NCBI GenBank assembly: GCA_020631035.1
Contig: JAHDIA010000385.1
Coordinates: 1 to 6,106 of the forward strand
Origin: Chitinophagales bacterium
GTDB lineage: Bacteria > Bacteroidota > Bacteroidia > Chitinophagales > UBA2359
Reading direction: 5' to 3'
Length of the DNA stretch: 6,106 nucleotides
Shown here: positions 1-6,106 of the stretch, piece after piece
How positions within the stretch are numbered: the first letter of the stretch is position 1
Layout of the letters: every line of letters starts with the position of its first letter
The notes under the pieces: generated by a model
Seen by the model: the letters and a program-made list of their open reading frames with translations, nothing else
Told to the model about the DNA's origin: nothing
Databases searched by the model: none
Made by a program: the position numbers and the translations under genes

Positions 1-1440
1 AGTAAGCTAATTGAGGTTCTAAAAACCTTTTCTAAAACCGAACTCAAAGAATTTGGCAAATATTTAGACGGGACATCCTATAGGAAAACATCCAAGGTAG
101 CAATGCTTTTTCAATACCTAAAAAAGCATCATCCCGAATTTCCAACAAACAAAATAGACAAGGAGTTTGTCTACAAAAAAATCTTTAAAGAAAAGGGAAG
201 CAACAACAAAAAGATGTTCGATTTGATGTACAATCTTTTTCAAGTCATAGAAGATTTCCTACTCAAAAAAGAACTGGAAGAAAACACCATAGACCGCAAC
301 TTTCTAATGCTTGAAATACTCAAAAAAAGAAAGTTGGACAAACTCTTTTTTCAAAAGATTGGAGGCATACAAAAAGATTGGAACAAAAACACCCCAGCAG
401 GCATAGAACAACTCCACAACGAATATAAATTGGCGCGTACTTGTTTTATGCATCCCCATTATTCTTTGTTCCCTGGGCAAGAAATTGACCCAAATGATTT
501 ACTCAACAAAATTGACAAATACTATTTTTCTGTCAAACTATACTACAGTTTGTGTTTAGAAAATACTCAGATGTATGTAGAACAAGCACCATCAAACAAT
601 ATTTATTTACTCAATCCAATTTTGGAACTAAGTAAAAAATCAAATTTTTCTTCAAGTCCACAAATTTTACTGTTGGCCAATTTACTTAAAGCTTATAAAA
701 ACAAAACATTTCACGAATATCCTAATTACAAAAATTATTTTTTTGATTTTATTCATTTGTACAATCAAAATGAAAAACACGATTTAATCTCATTTCTACA
801 ACAATCACTATATCAAAACCATAAAAATGGAATCGCCAATGCTTTAGAAGAAATGTTTTTATTATATAAATTAGGGTTTGAACAAGGAGTATTTATTGAA
901 GATGGTTATATTGGAGACGATATTTTTAAAAATGCAATTCTGATTGCTTGTGCCATCAAAAAATTGAATTGGTGTACTCAATTTGTTGATGAATATGCTA
1001 TTTATTTAAAAGAAGACATTAGAGAAGACATTGTTCAGTTATGCAAAGCCATTATTGCTTTTAACCAAGGCAATTATGAAGAAACGCTACAACACTTAGT
1101 CTTTGTCAAACTACAAGACCCTGTTTATGCGATTCAGGTAAAATGTTTACAATTACAAGCCTATTATGAGCTAAAAAATTATGATGAATTGTTTTTTAAT
1201 ATGGTTCGATCTTTTAGCAGTTTTATTCAAAGAAACAAAAAATTATCTGACCCATACAAAGAAGCTTGGCTCAATTTTATCAAATACACCCATAAGCTCT
1301 ACAATTCAAAATTAAATCAAAATAAAAAAGCTCAAGAATTACACACAAAAATCCAAAATATACAAAACATCAGTACCAAATCTTGGCTTCTAAAAAAGGT
1401 TCAAGAATTGATAAAAGTAGAAAAAACTACTTACTTTTAG
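1..1440 (+). CDS. Uncharacterised helical-repeat (TPR-like) protein, 5' end cut by the window edge
   Basis: The frame is open from base 1 and reads SKLIEVLKTFSKTELKEF before the first in-window ATG at 103, so the gene starts left of the window and that ATG is internal. 479 codons are visible, ending in TAG. The N-terminal stretch (pattern LxxFSKxELKxFxKYL, then LFxYLKKHHPEF and later LMYNLFQVIEDFLLKKEL) resembles the conserved head of a paralogous Bacteroidota family of unknown function, from memory and not searched. Probably only a few residues are missing. The rest is almost entirely helical, rich in Lys, Asn, Leu, Phe and Tyr. The last third (about residues 340-435 of the visible protein, for example AIIAFNQGNYEETLQHL and LQAYYELKNYDELF) has TPR-like helix pairs, which suggests protein binding. 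There is no signal peptide, membrane segment or catalytic motif, so it is probably cytoplasmic. Asn codon use changes along the gene (see findings). The coding reality is very likely; the function is unknown. Confidence 0.9.
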   Translation, partial: SKLIEVLKTFSKTELKEFGKYLDGTSYRKTSKVAMLFQYLKKHHPEFPTNKIDKEFVYKKIFKEKGSNNKKMFDLMYNLFQVIEDFLLKKELEENTIDRNFLMLEILKKRKLDKLFFQKIGGIQKDWNKNTPAGIEQLHNEYKLARTCFMHPHYSLFPGQEIDPNDLLNKIDKYYFSVKLYYSLCLENTQMYVEQAPSNNIYLLNPILELSKKSNFSSSPQILLLANLLKAYKNKTFHEYPNYKNYFFDFIHLYNQNEKHDLISFLQQSLYQNHKNGIANALEEMFLLYKLGFEQGVFIEDGYIGDDIFKNAILIACAIKKLNWCTQFVDEYAIYLKEDIREDIVQLCKAIIAFNQGNYEETLQHLVFVKLQDPVYAIQVKCLQLQAYYELKNYDELFFNMVRSFSSFIQRNKKLSDPYKEAWLNFIKYTHKLYNSKLNQNKKAQELHTKIQNIQNISTKSWLLKKVQELIKVEKTTYF

Positions 1441-1459
1441 TAAGTAGTTTTTTCTACTT
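1415..1459. terminator. Bidirectional intrinsic terminator between convergent genes
   Basis: Positions 1415-1435 and 1439-1459 are perfect reverse complements, a 21-bp stem closed by a TTT loop. Six A (1421-1426) and six T (1448-1453) flank the inner ACTACTTAC/GTAAGTAGT core, so either transcript makes a hairpin followed by a U-run. The stop codon TAG of the plus-strand gene (1438-1440) runs from the last loop base into the right arm, and the last codons of that gene form the left arm. The minus-strand lipoprotein gene stops 11 bases beyond the right edge. The geometry is that of a shared terminator for convergent genes. Confidence 0.9.
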
Positions 1460-1469
1460 ATCTATATTT

Positions 1470-2132
1470 TCAAGGTGCAAAAGCTGTAAAAGTTCCTCCA
1501 CCATTATTAATGGCACACTCTATTTCTTGTGTTGTCCCAACAGGACTGACCACTAATTTATCGGCACCTAAGTTGTAACCTACCTGCAAGTCTAATGTAA
1601 AATCAAAGCTCAATATTGTTTTTACATATCTTGAGGGATCATGACTATTTTCAGGAGATGATGTAACTGTTACTTTTAATTCATAATTTGTAGGAGTCAA
1701 TATACTTCCAAAAGGTACAACCCATTGATGTTCTGAGCTATAATGCACACTAACTCCATCTGTAAAAATTTCCCACTCAACACCTACAACTGTTTCATTA
1801 TCTATAATGTCACAATTGAAGTATGGTGTCCAATACACTGAATAATTGTTAACCAACAATCCTGCTGATTTACTTGTATATGCCCCCACACCAAAGGGGA
1901 TGTTTGCATCAAAACAATCCTGATCTATGGACATACAATTATAATTAGAACCTCCTCCCAATGGTTCTCCACTATCTACAATATCCAATGTTTTGAAATT
2001 ATCATCTCCCACACTTTTAGTTGCCTCTTCCACCACTGTGTCCTCACTAGCTACTTCCAAAAAGGGGGCTTTCTCGCAGCCAACTAATGCAAACAAACAT
2101 ACCATACATACATAAAAAACTCTCTTGTTCAT
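1470..2132 (-). CDS. Small secreted lipoprotein of unknown function
   Basis: 220 residues, ATG start, TGA stop. The N-terminus is a type II (lipoprotein) signal peptide: MNKR, a hydrophobic core, then the lipobox LVGC with Cys19 as the expected lipidated residue. The mature protein begins CEKAPFLE, then has an acidic, low-complexity linker (about 26-56). The remainder looks rich in beta strands, especially residues 112-185 (VVGVEWEIFTDGVSVHY, YELKVTVTSS, KTILSFDFTLDL), as in an Ig-like or beta-sandwich fold, but I recognise no specific family. The mature region has four further cysteines (66, 73, 107, 206), enough for two disulfides in the periplasm or at the surface. Acidic residues after the lipid cysteine are sometimes linked to surface export in Bacteroidota, but the signal here is weak. 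The gene has its own promoter and a terminator shared with the convergent neighbour, so it is probably monocistronic. The function is unknown. Confidence 0.88.
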   Translation of the reverse strand: MNKRVFYVCMVCLFALVGCEKAPFLEVASEDTVVEEATKSVGDDNFKTLDIVDSGEPLGGGSNYNCMSIDQDCFDANIPFGVGAYTSKSAGLLVNNYSVYWTPYFNCDIIDNETVVGVEWEIFTDGVSVHYSSEHQWVVPFGSILTPTNYELKVTVTSSPENSHDPSRYVKTILSFDFTLDLQVGYNLGADKLVVSPVGTTQEIECAINNGGGTFTAFAP

Positions 2133-2173
2133 AATTGATTTTTTATAAGATTTGTCAATTAAATAATGTTCTC

Positions 2174-2206
2174 CAAAAATAAAGCATGTTCCCTATCTAA
2201 CTCAAA
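2174..2206 (-). promoter_or_regulatory. Bacteroidota-type promoter of the lipoprotein gene
   Basis: Read on the minus strand, TTTG (2206-2203) is followed after 21 bp by TATTTTTG (2181-2174), an exact match to the Bacteroidota -7 consensus TAnnTTTG with -33 TTTG at an accepted spacing. This puts the transcription start near 2167 and leaves a leader of about 35 nt before the ATG at 2132. No Shine-Dalgarno sequence is visible in the leader, which is normal for this phylum. The motif is common in AT-rich DNA, but position and spacing both fit. Confidence 0.55.
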
Positions 2207-2448
2207 CATAATTTCTTACAAATTACGTCCTAGACCAATATCAAAGATTACAAACACACAAGTGTAACAGCCTATTTAACAACAGCTTACACTCACATAC
2301 AAGCTCTTTATTTTACGTAAAAAAATGTACTTAGTAGAAAGGAAAATGTGTTGGGATATATCCCTAAAATGCTTTACTTAGGCTACATTAATCCCAAAAA
2401 TAAACGATAAAAGCCAAACTTACCAATAAATTAAATTATATCAGAATA
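2207..2448. other. AT-rich non-coding stretch without recognised features
   Basis: I see no convincing ORF, RNA gene or strong inverted repeat. A second TATTTTTG lies on the minus strand at 2402-2395, but no TTTG sits at the right distance upstream, so it is not called a promoter. Confidence 0.5.
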
Positions 2449-2550
2449 GAAGCGCAGGACGAGCGGGCAGACGCCCCCCTTGTACGAAGCCCCAAACCTG
2501 CGTTGGCTAACCAAACCACAACGCAGCCATGAAAGATACACGCTGCACAA
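2449..2550. repeat. GC-rich, hairpin-bearing non-coding block, possible dispersed repeat
   Basis: About 100 bases that are clearly richer in G and C than the AT-rich DNA on both sides. The block holds an 8-bp inverted repeat, CTGCGTTG (2498-2505) and CAACGCAG (2519-2526). Its loop contains a second small stem, TTGG (2503-2506) with CCAA (2511-2514), an alternative fold. A short GGGC-AGAC-GCCC hairpin lies at 2465-2476. One frame is open for 27 codons from 2449 to a TGA at 2530-2532, but it has no start codon and is preceded by a stop. The block lies downstream of the ABC operon. Its composition and structure suggest an inserted repeat; no second copy is in this window. Confidence 0.4.
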
Positions 2551-2568
2551 TAATAGTAATATATGATT

Positions 2569-2600
2569 ACTCAATCAACTAATCACTCAATCACTCAATC
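2569..2600. repeat. ACTCAATC short repeats
   Basis: ACTCAATC occurs at 2569-2576, 2585-2592 and 2593-2600. The last two are directly tandem, and the first is 16 bases from the second (two repeat lengths). Degenerate copies (CAACTAATC between, CCCAATCATC after) suggest a decayed 8-bp tandem array. No function is evident. Confidence 0.6.
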
Positions 2601-2626
2601 CTCCCAATCATCTAATTGATTTAGCT

Positions 2627-2659
2627 CGTACAGACATACGGCTGTGTGTCTAGCACACA
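2627..2659. repeat. CGTACAGAC repeat with hairpin, 3' side of the ABC operon
   Basis: CGTACAGAC at 2627-2635 is shared with two sites upstream of the operon (5041 and 5208). It leads into a stem AGACATAC (2632-2639) with GTGTGTCT (2644-2651), one mismatched or wobble pair, loop GGCT. An alternative stem, TGTGTG (2643-2648) with CACACA (2654-2659), overlaps it. On the minus strand it lies just past the permease stop codon and could form a transcript-end structure, but no U-run follows, so it is not called a terminator. Confidence 0.5.
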
Positions 2660-2664
2660 ACTCC

Positions 2665-4023
2665 CTAATACCGCAACCACTTCACCATCTCCTTCACGCC
2701 CACCTTCTTACCACGCATCAAAATACCTGTTCTATAAATCTTCGCCGCCAACCAAGTCGTAAAGACAAAACCACCAACAAGGCACAAAACCGACAAGAAA
2801 AAGTCAATACTAAAAGGCGACAAACCAAAGGCAATCCGAGCAGGCATAATAATGGGCGAAGAAAACGGAATGATCGAAGACCAAAACGCCAAACCACCAT
2901 TCGGATTGTCAATAATCGCCATCAAAATAAAAAACGAAATAATCACAGGAACCGTAATCGGCATCACCAAAGCCTGAGAGTCACTACTGCTGCTGTCCTC
3001 ACCCAAAGCAGAACCCACAGCCGCAAACAAAGAAGAGTAAAAGAAAAATCCTCCCAAATAATAAAATACAAACGCAACCGCCAAAAAACCCCAATTCACA
3101 CTTTGCAACTTATCCATCATTTGCGCAAATTTCACCTGCATTTCGTCAGCATCCATAGGCGGACTCGCCCCCCCCATTCCAGCACTACCATTTGCCATTT
3201 GCTGCAAAGTCTCTGGGTCCATCATCATCGTCATCAAAAAACCTGCCGCAACATACAAGAGTCCAGCCGTAATAATCCATATCACAAACTGCGTCAAACC
3301 AACCGCACCAATCCCCACAATTTTCCCAATCATCAACTTAAATGGCTTGACACTTGACAATATTACCTCTACAATTCTATTCGTTTTTTCTTCCAACACC
3401 CCACGCATCACCAATGTGCCATAAATGATGATAGACATATACATAATAAAACCCAAAATAAAACTCACGCCCGATGCAATCAAACTACTCGCCTCAGCTC
3501 CTTCTTCCCCGCCTGTTTTTTCCCGTATTGTAATCGAAGCCTTGAGGCGTTCTAGCATATTTTTATCCAATCCCGCCTCTTCAATTTTAATATTTTCAAC
3601 CACATTTTCGAGCTTGTTTTCCAAACTCATCCGAGACGCCATCCCCAACAACCTATCCGAATAATAAGTCGGACTCGGAATATTCTGCATATTGCTCACA
3701 GACGGAATGTGCAACACCCCATCGTATCCCATTTCTGCATATCCACTCTGCAATTCCTCCAAATCTAAATTACTCCCCTTAAAAAACAAACCAGCATCAT
3801 CCTTCAATTTAATCCGTACATGCTCCCCACTTGCTTCCGAAAACAAACCACTATCGTCCTTAATCAATATCGACTTTTTATCCGTCGTCTGCGTCAATAT
3901 GAAAAATTGCAAACCAAACAACAATATCAAACTCAAAGGAGCCAACAAAGTCGTAATGATAAACGATTTATTCCGTACCCTCGAAAGGTATTCTCGCTTG
4001 ATAATGAGCCATATCTTATTCAT
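2665..4023 (-). CDS. ABC-2 type (NatB-like) transporter permease
   Basis: 452 residues, ATG start, TAG stop. This is the membrane half of an ABC exporter; the ATPase is encoded directly upstream. After the cytoplasmic start MNKIWLIIKREYLSRVRNKS comes a first membrane helix (about 21-44), a large extracytoplasmic domain (about 46-180), and a helix at about 183-206. The cytoplasmic motif GVLEEKTNRIVEVILSSVKP (208-227) with LMIGKIVGIG follows and is typical of this family. Further helices lie near 237-263, 310-336, 351-371 and 404-426, with a hydrophobic stretch near 380-398. The C-terminus (YRTGILMRGKKVGVKEMVKWLRY) matches the usual end for this group. Length and topology fit NatB-like permeases. 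A methionine-rich loop at 264-303 is noteworthy. The start overlaps the ATPase stop by 8 bases (ATGAATAA), which points to translational coupling. Substrate unknown; Na+ or another small solute or peptide cannot be told from sequence. Confidence 0.93.
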   Translation of the reverse strand: MNKIWLIIKREYLSRVRNKSFIITTLLAPLSLILLFGLQFFILTQTTDKKSILIKDDSGLFSEASGEHVRIKLKDDAGLFFKGSNLDLEELQSGYAEMGYDGVLHIPSVSNMQNIPSPTYYSDRLLGMASRMSLENKLENVVENIKIEEAGLDKNMLERLKASITIREKTGGEEGAEASSLIASGVSFILGFIMYMSIIIYGTLVMRGVLEEKTNRIVEVILSSVKPFKLMIGKIVGIGAVGLTQFVIWIITAGLLYVAAGFLMTMMMDPETLQQMANGSAGMGGASPPMDADEMQVKFAQMMDKLQSVNWGFLAVAFVFYYLGGFFFYSSLFAAVGSALGEDSSSSDSQALVMPITVPVIISFFILMAIIDNPNGGLAFWSSIIPFSSPIIMPARIAFGLSPFSIDFFLSVLCLVGGFVFTTWLAAKIYRTGILMRGKKVGVKEMVKWLRY

Positions 4024-4924
4024 CTGTCTGCCCTCCTACTTGATTGATAAAAATTTGATTGATACTTGGTAAGATTTCATTAAAACTCTGAACCACCGTT
4101 CCCTTATCGACAAAATATTGCAAAATGTCATTGGGCGATTCCTCGGCTTTCAATTGTAAGCTTATCGCCTGCTCCGCTTGTTCATAAATGGTAAAAGGAA
4201 TGCCCGCCAAATCTGGCAAAACACCCTCATATTCTATCTTAAATATATTTTCTTTAAACTGATTTTTAATCTCATGCAATCCGCCATCCAATATCTTTTC
4301 TCCCTTGTGAATCAAGGCTATCTGCTCACAAATTTGTTCCACCTGTTCCATTCTATGGGTCGAAAAAATAATGGTCGCTCCTCGCTCTCTCAACTCATAA
4401 ATTTCGTTCCGAATCAAATTCGAATTCACAGGATCCAAACCCGAAAATGGCTCATCCAAAATAATCAAATTGGGTTCGTGTATCACTGTCGAAATAAACT
4501 GAATTTTTTGCTGCATTCCCTTCGAGAGGTCTTCCACTTTTTTGTTCCACCAATCTTTAATATCAAAGCGACCCAGCCAAAAATCAAGCTTGTCCTTGGC
4601 ATCTCGGTAGGACAAATTTTTGAGCTGTGCCAGGTACAACAACTGCTCCCCTACCTTCATTTTTTTGTACAAACCCCTTTCCTCTGGCATATATCCAATC
4701 TTATACATCCGTTCTTGGGGATTGTCCACTCCTTCCAACAAAATTGTTCCCGAATCAGGCACCAAAATATTGGTAATCATCCGAATCAAAGTCGTCTTCC
4801 CTGCCCCATTCGGTCCCAACAAGCCAAAAATCGACTGCCTTGGCACTCCCAAACTCACTTCATTAACTGCCAAGGTTTTTTCAAACGCCTTGGTCACGTT
4901 TTTCACTTCAAGCAAATCTTGCAT
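4016..4924 (-). CDS. ABC transporter ATP-binding protein (NatA-like)
   Basis: 302 residues from the ATG at 4924. All ABC ATPase motifs are present: Walker A GPNGAGKT (37-44), a Q-loop position in the IGYMPEERGLY form (Glu81 where Gln is canonical, common in this subfamily), signature LSKGMQQ (133-139), Walker B LIILDEP (153-159) with catalytic Glu158, D-loop SGLD (161-164) and H-loop His190. The C-terminal part (about 215-302) fits the DUF4162-type extension of NatA-like exporter ATPases. It should energise the permease encoded immediately downstream. The frame stays open upstream to a TTG at 4981, giving a 19-residue Lys/Arg-rich extension. I prefer 4924 because it is an ATG and homologues begin near LLEVKNV. 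No Shine-Dalgarno sequence or clear TAnnTTTG promoter was found upstream; transcription may start within, or read through, the repeat region. Confidence 0.94.
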   Translation of the reverse strand: MQDLLEVKNVTKAFEKTLAVNEVSLGVPRQSIFGLLGPNGAGKTTLIRMITNILVPDSGTILLEGVDNPQERMYKIGYMPEERGLYKKMKVGEQLLYLAQLKNLSYRDAKDKLDFWLGRFDIKDWWNKKVEDLSKGMQQKIQFISTVIHEPNLIILDEPFSGLDPVNSNLIRNEIYELRERGATIIFSTHRMEQVEQICEQIALIHKGEKILDGGLHEIKNQFKENIFKIEYEGVLPDLAGIPFTIYEQAEQAISLQLKAEESPNDILQYFVDKGTVVQSFNEILPSINQIFINQVGGQTDE

Positions 4925-5009
4925 ATATAGATTTAATGTTATTTTTTTCTTCTTTCTTTGTACGGAACGCTCATTTTTCAAACGAAGGCAAGCCCCCGCT
5001 ATCCGCTTC

Positions 5010-5096
5010 TATGGCGGCAGTCCTACCTATTCCATTTCCCCGTACAGACCTTGCATGCAAGGTCTCCCACGCACCACTAGGAAAAATACCGCCATA
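5010..5096. repeat. Nested palindrome module with a 20-bp perfect core
   Basis: The core at 5046-5065 is a perfect 20-bp palindrome (AGACCTTGCA and its reverse complement). Outer arms TATGGCGG (5010-5017) and CCGCCATA (5089-5096) enclose it symmetrically. CGTAC precedes the core on the left, but the right side reads CCCAC instead of the expected GTACG, suggesting that one arm has decayed. Confidence 0.75.
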
Positions 5097-5108
5097 TCCA
5101 CTACTATC

Positions 5109-5159
5109 GGGCGTAGGCATCGCAAGGGTGGGCAACCACAAGGGATTGCCCTTACGCCC
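5109..5159. repeat. Two-level hairpin module
   Basis: Outer arms GGGCGTA (5109-5115) and TACGCCC (5153-5159) enclose inner arms GGGCAA (5130-5135) and TTGCCC (5146-5151). The inner right arm is separated from the outer right arm by one base, while 14 bases separate the left arms. This gives an asymmetric stem with a large bulge. Confidence 0.6.
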
Positions 5160-5208
5160 TCCGTCGGCAATTATTTCCATCCGCTTCACGCCCTGCTTCC
5201 CACATCCC

Positions 5209-5242
5209 GTACAGACAATCCCGATTTTCGGGATGTCTGTAC
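5209..5242. repeat. Long hairpin with CGTACAGAC arm
   Basis: The left arm GTACAGACAATCCCG (5209-5223) pairs with the right arm CGGGATGTCTGTAC (5229-5242). The stem has 14 pairs with one bulged A, and A5224 can also pair with T5228 to leave a TTT loop. It lies about 78 bases past the stop codon of the membrane-protein gene on the minus strand and could end or stabilise that transcript, but it has no U-run. Confidence 0.75.
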
Positions 5243-5319
5243 ATACCACACGGAACAATCACACAATGCGCCATCCATTTGTAATATTAAAACAAATTAA
5301 ACAAACTTGGTTCAATAAT

Positions 5320-6024
5320 CTATGAATTTATCTGGGGAATGCTCTGCTTTGTAAACAACTGATACAAACTCGCCACATGACAAAACAAGGCAATCGACAC
5401 CACCAAGGTAGGCAACAACACAAATGGAAAGGAGAAAATGATAATATTCGGCTGCTCAAACGACAAACGCTGTACCAAAGGATAAGGCGTACTCATTGTG
5501 GCATGAATCACAATATTCAACAACAAAGCCACAGAAATCAAATTCCACACAATCAACAAAGAACGATTGACTTTCCCACCCCTAAACGCCAAATAGGCAA
5601 TCAAAGGTGCCGTCAAACCCACCAAAATATCAAAATTGCGCCCCTCAAAGGTCATCAATTCTGGAATCACATTGTAAACAAACAAAAAATACAAAGCAAG
5701 CTCCACAAAAATACTATTGGTATGAATCCAAGTCAATTTTTTTAAGTACATACTATCCAAAAAACGCCGCCCAACAGGAAGAGCAACTGACAAAATACAC
5801 ATCATTAACATTGGAAACACCCCAAAAGCAATCAATTTGGGAGGCAAACTTTCAAAATCCTGATAAAAACCAGTATAGGCCAATACAGACTGTACCACTG
5901 CCCAGATCAACAATCCAGTAAAGAGCAGTTTTTTATGTTTGCCAATGTTTACAAAATAAAGGAGAGTACACACACAAATCAATAAGAAGAAAAGACTAAG
6001 CCAGTGAGGTATTTGTGCTAACAT
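5320..6024 (-). CDS. Multi-pass membrane protein of unknown function
   Basis: 234 residues from the ATG at 6024, TAG stop. About seven hydrophobic helices are visible, near residues 7-27, 33-53, 62-84, 99-119, 131-147, 153-175 and 194-220, joined by short, often basic loops (KHKK, GRRF, RGGK). The most distinctive motif is PELMTFEGRNFD (121-132) in the loop after the fourth helix, followed by LVGLTAPLIAYLAF. It resembles an uncharacterised membrane-protein family I associate with Bacteroidota, from memory; no enzyme or transporter signature is present. The frame continues upstream to a TTG at 6102, adding 26 hydrophilic residues before the first helix. The ATG is preferred because the first helix then starts near the N-terminus, as is usual for such proteins. 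No Shine-Dalgarno sequence or good promoter is visible upstream within the window. The ABC operon lies downstream on the same strand across a structured repeat, so co-transcription is possible but unsupported. Confidence 0.85.
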   Translation of the reverse strand: MLAQIPHWLSLFFLLICVCTLLYFVNIGKHKKLLFTGLLIWAVVQSVLAYTGFYQDFESLPPKLIAFGVFPMLMMCILSVALPVGRRFLDSMYLKKLTWIHTNSIFVELALYFLFVYNVIPELMTFEGRNFDILVGLTAPLIAYLAFRGGKVNRSLLIVWNLISVALLLNIVIHATMSTPYPLVQRLSFEQPNIIIFSFPFVLLPTLVVSIALFCHVASLYQLFTKQSIPQINS

Positions 6025-6106
6025 AATATTTTGTTTAATAAATAATCCAGGTTCTTTGACAATTTTTGGAGAGTGATTCTTGAACAAATAGTAGGGAGCC
6101 AAAGGC

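Larger units (their letters stand above)
4979..5258. repeat. Composite inverted-repeat element upstream of the ABC operon
   Basis: This fills most of the 395-base gap between the ABC operon and the membrane-protein gene and is richer in G and C than its flanks. It contains three structured modules: 5010-5096, 5109-5159 and 5209-5242. There is also a 9-bp direct repeat, ATCCGCTTC, at 5001-5009 and 5179-5187, and two CGTACAGAC motifs (5041 and 5208). The minus strand carries a 95-codon open frame (5258-4971) that starts with TTG and spans all the palindromes. I read it as chance translation of repeat DNA. The make-up resembles dispersed intergenic repeats of Bacteroidota, an impression not tested by search. 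Element ends are approximate. Confidence 0.6.

Noticed and set aside
2569..2600. Possible CRISPR-like or origin-like iterons
   Set aside because: The ACTCAATC units are only 8 bp with no regular unique spacers, and no replication or Cas gene is nearby.
2644..3357. Plus-strand 237-codon open frame opposite the permease
   Set aside because: Its product is a biased Arg/His/Asn/Thr-rich string, typical of the antisense of a real coding region; the minus-strand permease is certain.
4178..4930. Plus-strand 250-codon open frame opposite the ATPase
   Set aside because: It is antisense to a gene with all ABC motifs intact, and its product has no recognisable domain.
4925..4981. Longer ATPase start at the TTG (4981)
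   Set aside because: The ATG at 4924 gives the usual N-terminus for NatA-like ATPases. The extension is a Lys/Arg-rich 19-residue stretch with no family support.
4971..5258. Minus-strand 95-codon open frame across the repeat region
   Set aside because: It begins with TTG, consists almost wholly of palindromic repeat sequence, and has no recognisable domain or ribosome-binding context.
6085..6093. Possible promoter of the membrane-protein gene
   Set aside because: The minus-strand TA and TTTG are separated by three bases instead of two, and no -33 TTTG stands at the right distance.
6025..6102. Longer start of the membrane protein at the TTG (6102)
   Set aside because: The added 26 hydrophilic residues precede the first membrane helix and are not needed; the ATG at 6024 gives a compact N-terminus.

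Overview
The window looks like chromosomal DNA of a Bacteroidota bacterium. It is AT-rich and its genes lack Shine-Dalgarno sequences. The lipoprotein gene is preceded by a good match to the Bacteroidota promoter (TTTG, 21 bp, TAnnTTTG). The first and last genes resemble uncharacterised families that I associate with Saprospiraceae and relatives. That placement is inference from protein character; there is no rRNA or other marker here.

Layout. Positions 1-1440 (+) hold the nearly complete 3' part of a helical-repeat protein whose start lies just left of the window. It converges on a minus-strand gene for a small lipoprotein (1470-2132). A perfect 21-bp stem with a 3-nt loop (1415-1459) lies between them and can end transcription from both sides; the stop codon of the first gene is inside it. 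Positions 2133-2664 are non-coding. They hold the lipoprotein promoter, an unremarkable AT-rich stretch, a GC-rich hairpin-bearing block, ACTCAATC repeats and a CGTACAGAC hairpin. A two-gene minus-strand operon follows: an ABC ATPase (4016-4924) and an ABC-2 type permease (2665-4023), overlapping by 8 bases. Together they should form a NatA/NatB-like exporter of unknown substrate. Positions 4979-5258 are a non-coding mosaic of inverted repeats. Last comes a minus-strand gene for a multi-pass membrane protein of unknown function (5320-6024).

The ATPase and permease clearly work together. No functional link among the other genes can be shown. The membrane-protein gene lies upstream of the ABC operon on the same strand, but about 395 bases of structured repeat separate them. 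I see no defence system, CRISPR array, tRNA, rRNA, transposase or phage gene. The least explained features are the hairpin repeats on both sides of the ABC operon, which share the 9-mer CGTACAGAC.
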